From: Hepsetus odoe
Lineage: Eukaryota > Chordata > Actinopteri > Characiformes > Hepsetidae
DNA length: 64,000 nucleotides
Direction: 5' to 3'
NCBI GenBank assembly: GCA_017165825.1
Contig: CM029369.1
Span: 17,894,640 to 17,958,639 of the forward strand
Shown: positions 1-64,000 of the stretch, in pieces
How positions within the stretch are numbered: the stretch's first letter is position 1
How the letters are laid out: each line of letters begins with the position of its first letter
Translations under genes and position numbers: made by a program
Notes under the pieces: model-generated
The model's database searches: none
What the model was told of the DNA's origin: nothing
What the model saw: only the letters and a program-made list of their open reading frames with translations

Positions 1-121
1 CATCCATTATCTGCCGCTTGTCCCAAACGGGGTCGCGGGGGAGTGCTGGTGTCCAACCCAGCGCACACAGGGCGAGGACGGGGGACGCACCCTGGACAGG
101 TCGCCAGCCCATCGCAGGGAC
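1..121 (-). repeat. 3'-end fragment of a widespread fish repeat (here SINE-3)
   Basis: Holds the familiar teleost 3'-tail signature in antisense: ccattatctgccgcttgtcc, ggtcgcggggg, and cctggacaggtcgccagccc. This tail occurs on tRNA-headed fish SINEs and their partner LINE. Truncated by the window edge. Confidence 0.7.
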
Positions 122-1428
122 AATGGTTACATATTAGAACAAATTTAATTCCTTGTTAACCTTTAGAGGTTTAATTCTATTTATGCTATAACTCTGGGTG
201 TTCCTCTCATAGTGTAGCTTTATATATAAGAGAATTGGGTCATTTTCGTGTTATTCTGAAATGCCCAGTCTGAAACGCATGCTCTGATTGGTCGAGAGTC
301 TCAACCAAAGGCACCAAGGGATTACTAATGTTGGCTAACAGCAATGCCCACAACAGTATCTGTTTATACAAAAAAAAAAAAAAGAAAAAAAGAAAAAAAA
401 AGCATGTCTACTGAAGGACAGTGCAATTCGAGATGGATTACAAAACCACTGGAAGTTGTAGTTACAACTCAGCTCTCATTAGAAAAACAATGCTATACTT
501 TCGGTAAAGAAAAGCTCTAGCATGCGGTGTTCAGGATATTTAGTGTGGTTCTGTGCACATGATCACATCATTGACAAGCAGTGTTTGCCGGCATTATATG
601 CATTATTGTGTGTGCTTTATCCAAAATATTAGACATAATTTCCTCTGATATTCTGAATGTAGACTGATGTTCAGTGGCCTTTTATAACTTTTTTATTGGG
701 GTTTTGTCATCACAGGCCTCAGTGACATTAATAAAATGATAGTGTTGGTTAGATTTGAAGTATTTGTCATATATTTGTATTGTTCTTTATGTTTTAATTG
801 TTTTTAAGAATAAAGTTTCTATTTCCAGTTAGGGCTTTAATCATTTGCATAATTTCTGTTCTTAAATGCTGGAAATTCATGTCATTAAATGGCCTGCTTA
901 AGAAAGGCACGGCATATCACTCAACACAGCTACAAAATGTAACCAAGTGAAAAGTTAATATATGAAGAAACATCATGACCAAAAAGAAGCAGGTACGAAT
1001 ATACTCTGCTATATGTGTCTCGAACGCATCTTAGACCAACTTCTGAAGTAATGTGAGGTTCATCTGCAATGAATGCCTCTTGGGTGCATTTACAACAGAA
1101 TTTCTATGTGGTTTGGCCTCATCCAGATATAATCCAGATGCATGAAGTGTGCAGATGTAAACGAGGCTTTACTTATTTGAGGATGTAAACAGAGGGCTTG
1201 ACTTTTAGATCCTAAAGACATCCTAAAGTAACCCACTGGGATACTTTTTTGCTTTTTCTTGCTGTTTAATAGCTTTTTTTCATATATAAATGCCCAGTTT
1301 AACCACCATTGTATGAAGGATAATTTTTCCTTTGCTTTCTGTCTTCCTCCCACTTTCTATCCCTTTCTACCCCTTTCATTTTTGCCACTCTCTGTCCTTC
1401 CGCTGTCCTCTGAGTCTCAGTCACTATG

Positions 1429-1486
<58 letters not shown>

Positions 1487-1814
1487 TGTGTGTGTGTGCG
1501 CGCATGTGTGTATGCATGCTGAGTCTCCATGAATGTGGGTAATGAGATCTCAGCACTCATTTCCTCTTCTTGCCAATTGGGACTAAAATGTAGCTTTGCC
1601 TGTCTAAATGCACACACATATACACGAAAAAAAAACTGTGTCGGTTTGTATAGAAAACTGCAGTGATAACTGCTGAACTTTGCATCTGAAAGGTTTCAGT
1701 CTAAAATACTTTTAATTTCTTTAAATCATGAAATACATTGATATGATTAACACAGGAAATATCAGTGCTATGTTATGAGTAATATTCATATTTATTGGAA
1801 CATTTCAACATCAG
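122..1814. other. Intron sequence upstream of exon 1
   Basis: AT-rich, no coding signal. Contains an A-rich tract at 370-401 and a (TG)n microsatellite at 1426-1510. Nothing else recognised. Confidence 0.6.
1426..1510. repeat. (TG)n microsatellite
   Basis: About 40 TG units with a few interruptions (TGTTTG, GCGCGC at the end). The open frames across it are low-complexity artefacts. Confidence 0.95.
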
Positions 1815-57748
<55,934 letters not shown>

Positions 57749-57963
57749 GTAAAGTATATTGGAAACTTTTAATCAGGTCCATGATTTGAAATGCATGAAA
57801 AATGGGTTAACTTTGTGCCTGTGCTTCCAGTCTTGCATAATGAAGTGACTTTTTTGGACAATAGTTTTACAATGGTGCAAAAGATTTTTCAGGACAAGGA
57901 AAAAACAATCAATCAGTGTAACAAAAAATCTATGTATTTTTTTTTTTATGAAGTGTTATGTTA

Positions 57964-58212
57964 AGAAGTGAACATGAAGTGAAAGTGACTATTTGCCATT
58001 GTGAAACAGCACAGCAAATAGTGAAACACAACCATTTTTTTTCACCCGCACACATATGCAGTAGGGCAGCCATATCTAGCACCCAAGGAGCAGTGACGGG
58101 GACGGCACCTTGCTCAAGGGTACCTCAGGGCAACCTACAGGTCTGGGATTCGAGCCCAAGACCTTCCGATCCTGTGGCCTTGTCCCTAACCACTAGGCCG
58201 GCATTGCCCTGT
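57964..58212 (-). repeat. SINE-1 copy
   Basis: catgaagtgaaagtgactat, caccttgctcaagggtacct, gggattcgagcccaagacct, ctaaccactaggccggcatt. Near full length. Confidence 0.9.
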
Positions 58213-58528
58213 TGATGAATGAAACATTGATCATTAATTTTTCACACAATGTAAGAGGATAAATGGTGTTATTAAATGACAGTTGGTAATAGTTTTATTC
58301 CAACAGCTCCACTCCACAGAGCTCAGTTCTGCTCCACAGCCCACTTGAGCCATTCTTGCTGGTCCTGTGATGACCGTGCTTTTCAATGGAGATTGTGCAA
58401 GCTATGTGTGTGCAATTGAACACCTGGGTCAGCAATGTGTGCACTTTAAAGTAGTTCACTAACTGAAATCACTGAAATCTCTAATTGTAGTTGTCTGGAT
58501 ACTTGGGACCAATAGTACAGCTAACCAA

Positions 58529-58573
<45 letters not shown>

Positions 58574-58802
58574 CTCGCTTATCTAGTCCCCTGGGGTAAG
58601 GGAGGTTTCCTGTGACCCGTGCAGCGACAGAGGTAATCATGAGTAATGAAAGTGAGAGTGGGTCCAGGGTCTACTCAGGCCCAGCACTCTGCCAGATGAG
58701 TTGAGAGAGGGCTTATCTGGAGATTACACTACTCCATCCAGTGTATACAGAACTCAGCAATAGGAGCAGCATTCCCCAATCACATGTTCTCAGCATGCGC
58801 AT

Positions 58803-58836
<34 letters not shown>

Positions 58837-60566
58837 CAGAGCTTTCACTCTATACTCGTTTGCCCATTACTTCTTGCTGTCACTTACTGTGCGTGTGTTG
58901 AGACTGGGATAATGGTCAGGCTGGATTAATCCTTAATGAAGCTACACGACACAAGTTTCAACCACCATATGAGCATCTTTCTCTCTCTCTCTCACTCTCT
59001 CTCTCTCTCTCTCTCTCTACCTCTTTTATTCAATTAGGCATGAAGAGTTAAAACTCTGTGTAAAATAGTACGAAAAAAGATCATTCAACATAATATTTTA
59101 TATCCAGTGCTGTAACATGACATTGTATGATCGAAAGGCTGTTCAGGAGCAGATGTGTGCAGAATATCAGGGTGTATTTTAGCACCTGAGATCAGGGATT
59201 CCATGACATATGCGCACTGACAAGTGTGACACCTGTCATTTGTGATATGTGGCTTTTAACCGGAGACCTAAATCAGTTCAGTCATATTGGCTAGTGGATT
59301 TAGGGCCTCAGTCGTGTCATTTATGACCTGTCATGTGCTGCTCATCCTGTATGCAGGTCTGTGCCATGGAAAAGGACAGGCTGAGCAATGGTTATTTTAA
59401 GTGTAGGATGTGATGATGGTCATAATTAATGATCAGATGCGCTACACGCAGCCATTTTAATTTTGTTGGTGGGTCATTTAAAGCGGTGACACTGACAGGG
59501 TAGTGGCATGTCAGGGAGTGTGTGCTGTACAGAGTGGACCACACACTGCAGTGCTTTTAGAGTTCTGGCCTCAGTGTCACTGGCGAGATGAGGATAGTCA
59601 GAAACTGACCATGGATAGAGGACTAGAGAATGAGAAACAAAAACTGTGTAGCATTAGAAGAACTTTTAATTATAACTTTATATTTGTAATGTGGACCATT
59701 AGATTAGGTGTGTGTAACTGAGTGGACAGCCTTTTAAAGTTCTTGTTGCATGTGTGTGCATGCATACACACAAGAACATGCCACTACAATGCCAGTGTCA
59801 CAGCACTACTGATGATCTACCACACAAATAATACCAGCCTACTGGTGGTCCTGTGGGGGTCCTTACTATTGATGAGCAGGTTAAAGGGGCCTAATAACTG
59901 ATGCAGAGAAACGGATGGACCACAGTCCGTAACTGTTACCTATAAACTGCATCAATATGATAAGTGGAGCCATAAAATGGACATGAGTGTCAATACAAGG
60001 AAGGTGTACCTGATGAATGGATGGGCATATCAGTGTATGTTTACATGAGTACATTTTGGGCAGATGATACTATCACCCTGACGATGTGTTCATGAGGGAT
60101 GTGCCCATTGTCCTTCACACAACAACCAAACTACAGTATAATGACTGTACATTTGCAAGGCCATGTATACAACATGTGCCTCATACGTAATCAATAATGG
60201 TTCCTCACCCACACATAGTCGAGGGAGACATAGTCGAGTTACAGTAATGGCTGTGTACTTTTGTAATGACAGAGATGTCTGTTTCTTTGTATGCATGATA
60301 CCCAACAGAGGCTGCTGGCTGTCTCGCCATATTATCTGAATCTCCCTGCTGCATGCCTCACATTATGCAGTGCAGGCTAAGCTGTAATGATTTATGGGCA
60401 TGTGCACTATGTAGGTCGGTTTGCTCTCTCCAGCATTTAGGTGTTCTTTCATATAACGCATGTGTGCTAAGCATATCCACATGGGCCACTTGTCACTTTA
60501 TGTAAAGCGTCACATCAGGTTAGCAGTTATCATGAGCCATAATTACTGTAATGTGCAGTGAAGAGG

Positions 60567-60633
<67 letters not shown>

Positions 60634-60810
60634 GAGTACTGTTAGATGAGCCTGTAGATAGAGAGCAGTGGATTGTTTATCTAGCTCAAGAGTGTCCTAG
60701 TTTCTCAGGAATGGCTCCAGTATCCTATGTTTCAGTTCCAGTTCAGCGTGGGCTATCCAGTGCTGAGACTGAGCGAAGTCTGTCATTAGTCTAACGAGCA
60801 GACAAGCACA
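58213..60810. other. Intron 23, first part
   Basis: Microsatellites: (AC)n at 58533-58572 and 58803-58833, (CT)n at 58979-59020 and 60571-60633. No exon recognised. Confidence 0.5.
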
Positions 60811-60829
60811 TTGTGTAATTCCACAGACT

Positions 60830-61045
60830 GTGTTTTACATAAGCTCCTAGCAAGCTCGGTGTGGTGCTGCAGCAGGTACGATTGCGCTGCAAGCTGCCGG
60901 GTTTCAGCATTCTCAGTGCCAGTGATGCGAATATGGAATTCTCTTCATGGAATTCCTGTTCATCACCTGTTCATCACCTGTTCATCCCCTGTTTGCTCTG
61001 CAATCAAGAGTATTAAAAAGGTGTTTGTCCCCCTTTTGCCATAGC
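60830..61045 (+). mobile_element. Possible LINE ORF2 C-terminal remnant
   Basis: The open frame reads SAFSVPVMRIWNSL and, after a tandem gttcatcacct expansion, AIKSIKKVFVPLL. The pattern FSV-x(3)-xWNSLP...F(K)xxLKxxLF is the usual C-terminal end of CR1/L2/Rex1-type LINE reverse transcriptases. Short and diverged, so only a suggestion. Confidence 0.4.
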
Positions 61046-63510
61046 AACAGTCTCTACCCTTAATCATCAGATGACAATACATAGCCATTGTTTACCTTGC
61101 TCTATCCAAGATATTTGAAGGAGCTTCATCACTTCACAAAAAACCCATCTCAATGGTGAGTGACTTTAACATTGTTAAATGTAGATGATCCTTAGCATCC
61201 AATTAAATTCGAATGGTTTTTCTATAAAAATGACAGAAATAAACAAATGTAGTTTTAAAAAAATGTAGAAGTTGCCAAATTGCAAAATTCCTGGGCACCT
61301 CTATATATATGTCGATTCCCGCGTCTGCCTTTGTTTTTGCGCATTCACACAGATGGTTTTCTTGAGGGATTCTTGCTGGCTGCAAGCTGCTTTCTTGCCT
61401 CTCGTAAGTGCAGATAAAATAACTCAGCAAAAAGTGACAACACAGTAAAAAGGCAAATGCCAGTTAATTGCCATGGTGATGGAATTTTCTTCTTTTCACT
61501 GGAGAGTCGTAAGGGCATCCCAGGTTTTATACGTTATACGAGTGTAACCTCATATGGAGTGAAACTCCTTAATGTGGTGGTATTGCAGAGGAACCGGTTT
61601 GAGAAATAATAGTGTATTCTTTACTATATTGTGAGTTTATGGGACCAGGGAATTTCTGAAAGATTTATTGTTGTGAATTTCCACCAACGTTACAAAATAG
61701 CTGACACACTATACAGTTTCCCTGTTTCTGAAATAGGGCTTAGGTCTCCTACCTTCCTTCTGAATCTCATGCACTGTTGGGCTTTGTTGTGTTATTTTAG
61801 CAGGTGTATCGAGCGTTTCACTAGTGATACCTAAGCCTTTCCTGCCTTTAGGGACACTCAATGCCACAAAATCTCCTGTTACTAGATCCCCTTCAACCCT
61901 CCATCCTCTCGCTCTGTCACATTATAGGCCTGGGGTCACATGACTGTCCGGAAACCAGGAAGCCCTTGGCAAGCAGAAATGCGACAAGGCCGCAAGAACC
62001 ATTTTAAATGATAAGCATGTTGTACAGTCGCGTACGTCTCCTGCGCTTTAAATAAAGCTTTAATTATTCAAGTGGGCAATAAAATATTCACAGGTACAGA
62101 ATCGCCCCCTACAGAGGCAAGTGATCTAAACTCAAGCACTCTGAAACCGGACACTGTTGTACCGAGCTACTTAAGCTGGGCTGTATTCTCCTACACCACT
62201 AATGCTCAGGCCCACTGGTAACAGTATACTTGCTCTTTAAAGCTCATCCGTCTGTACCAGGTACATACAAATGCAACATTAAGGGAATGTAATATGCTCT
62301 GTAAAGGAGTTGCAAATGTATGTATCAACCTCGAAAACAAGCAGACATTTTAGCTCGAACAAACCAAAACCTTGTTAAAGACCTAACTTTGCTGGTATAT
62401 GAAAAAGCCATAAAATAGATGAAACATACAGACGAGTAAAGAGTGATAGTGCATTCTAACGTGCAGCCTTAAAATCGTTTTTTTCCATTTGTGCTTTATA
62501 ATAATAACAAACACATCTTCAACAAGACTTTTGTCTGATCCAATAAGTTTACTATATCTACAGCAGCCAGCTCATTGCTCATGGGGTCTGACGAGAAGAC
62601 AAGCAGATGGCTTTAGCAACATGCCTCACTCCAGTACTCAACTCTAACCCCAGCAGAGGTCAGCTTCAGAAGGACACTTTAGCCTGTAATGTCCTGATGG
62701 CACTCGGAAACAGGAAATGGCCTTTTAATGTTGAAGTCTCCTTCCTCACCGCTAATGTGTCCTGAAAACATGTCTGCTTCATATTTCAGCAGCCAGCCTG
62801 CCTTTACTATGTCTCCATTTGCCTACCACATCCGCTCACCATTGATCTGAATAAAAAAAAGAAGCATTAATGCGGAATATCGTGATACTTAATTATTGAT
62901 TGGTTACATGCAATGATTGAAGGGGGAGTGCTGCATTCTTAACAGCGTGCCAGTTTGTTTGGAAGGGAGAATTCCCGAGAGGAGTACGGAGGACAGCTGG
63001 GGGAACAAAGTGTTTCCATTCACCCCCTCTGCTAATGGAGGAGTCTTGTGCTGCCTGTCCCCGAAGAAGAGGCTCTGCAACCTTAGAGAGTCATCTGTTA
63101 TGACAGAATTTCTCAAAGTCATGAAGTTTTTAGGAGAACTGAGGCTGATACCCCAAGCAACGGATGGTTTGACTTTGAAGGTCTTGGTTTAGGTCTCCAA
63201 CCGTGATTTAGGCACCAGTTATGTGTCAAGAACTGTGGTATGCTAATGAAAACACTTTTCTTCATTAGGTATAATGAGCTGCATTTAAAATGCTTCCAAA
63301 TGACTTTTACTGGATACAAACACTGATGTTAGACTTTTGTCATTTTTTGTTAATAGTGTCTTTTACTGTCTTGTAGCATATGAAACTGCTTTTACTGTAA
63401 ATGTGATTTCAAATTTTGACATATCCTGGCAAGCTTAACATTTTTTACTACGGTAATTTTGCTGTCCTATTCTGAAGCCTATGCGTTTGTCTTTCTCTTT
63501 CCTCTCTTCC
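61046..63510. other. Intron 23, middle
   Basis: No exon or repeat recognised, including the expected next MYO16 exon (VIHQLRLSE...). Confidence 0.45.
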
Positions 63511-63512
63511 AG

Positions 63513-63660
63513 AGGGGGCACCTCAACTTCTCGCCCTTTGGTGCAGGGGCGGCGCTGTAGCCTGGGCTTGGGTAGTGTCTTTGTGGGGATGGGGTGAGTC
63601 TGCTCTACTGGCCGACGCCTCATTGGCTCCCCTTTCACCCTGCGCTCCACCTAGACCACT
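63513..63660 (+). other. GC-rich segment after a good splice acceptor
   Basis: A strong acceptor-like tract (tctttctctttcctctcttccag, 63490-63512) is followed by GC-rich sequence unlike its AT-rich flanks, with a consensus-like donor gggatgggg|gtgagt at about 63593. Joined to exon 23 in phase 0, it stops after 15 codons (TAG at 63558-63560); from the alternative AG at 63513-63514 a frame stays open for about 45 codons. No similarity to the MYO16 C-terminus, and not a repeat I recognise. Confidence 0.3.
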
Positions 63661-64000
63661 CTTTTTATCTTTCCGATAGGAAACTGCAGCTCTGTGCTCT
63701 GTGCCTGTACCCTCCTGTGTTTTATAAAGCCATTTATAAAGCCTATAAAAGTCTAAAGACTAGAGTATTTCTGGAATTTAACTGGAAGAAAACATCAATC
63801 AGTGAGCAATCAGAGGGACCAAAGTCTGGATTTTTTCATTTTACTTGCACTTGATTAATGTGCTGTAAAGCCAAGACCACTGGCACGCTAAATGCGTACA
63901 AAAAAATGCATTCAAACAAGATATGAATAGAATTGGTGTTTTTAATAAATAATTAAGTTAATTCAAGTTTTTAAAAAAAGTCAGTATATGAGGTAAGAAC
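63661..64000. other. Window end, intronic
   Basis: AT-rich; nothing recognised. Confidence 0.4.

Overview
The window is vertebrate nuclear DNA, almost certainly from a ray-finned (teleost) fish. Coding sequence is split into many short exons with GT-AG introns. Long dinucleotide arrays (TG, CT, AC) are frequent, and the interspersed repeats are types common in fish: tRNA-headed SINEs, an RTE-like LINE with GAA tails, and Tc1/mariner-like transposons and MITEs. I cannot name the species; the SINE families are reminiscent of ostariophysan fishes, but that is a weak impression.

One gene spans nearly the whole window on the + strand: the orthologue of unconventional myosin XVI (MYO16, also called NYAP3). 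I place 23 exons between 1815 and 57748, about 4.2 kb of coding sequence or about 1,400 codons. Splice phases agree at every junction except for one break inside exon 16. Exons 1-18 (1815-47311) encode most of the myosin motor and converter: P-loop at 5400-5426, switch I at 7464-7484, switch II at 20493-20511, relay helix in 24446-24598, HYAG motif at the end of exon 12, and the actin-binding RPN element in exon 16. Exon 19 (47404-47650) holds the single IQ-like neck. Exons 20-22 encode the long proline-rich tail with the NYAP signature: two PPPKPKR repeats, two YxxM motifs and a polyproline run. The ankyrin-repeat 5' part lies before base 1, and the last coding exon(s) lie beyond base 64000.

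The introns are full of repeats. I list about 14 copies of one SINE family (SINE-1), 5 of a second (SINE-2), several pieces of a third short repeat, five fragments of one RTE-like LINE (one with a SINE in the middle), decayed Tc1-like sequence, several MITE-like elements, a 38-bp minisatellite, and an array of GTATA/GTACA-type repeats next to a MITE. No promoter, RNA gene, CRISPR array or second protein-coding gene could be supported.

Most notable: (1) a net +1 reading-frame disruption in exon 16, exactly at the conserved actin-binding PHF motif; (2) P-loop and switch I sequences that look closer to active myosins than those of mammalian MYO16 as I remember them; (3) splice acceptors that grow directly out of long GT or CT microsatellites; (4) nested and inverted repeat structures inside the introns; (5) a GC-rich, splice-bounded segment near 63513 that could be an unrecognised alternative exon.
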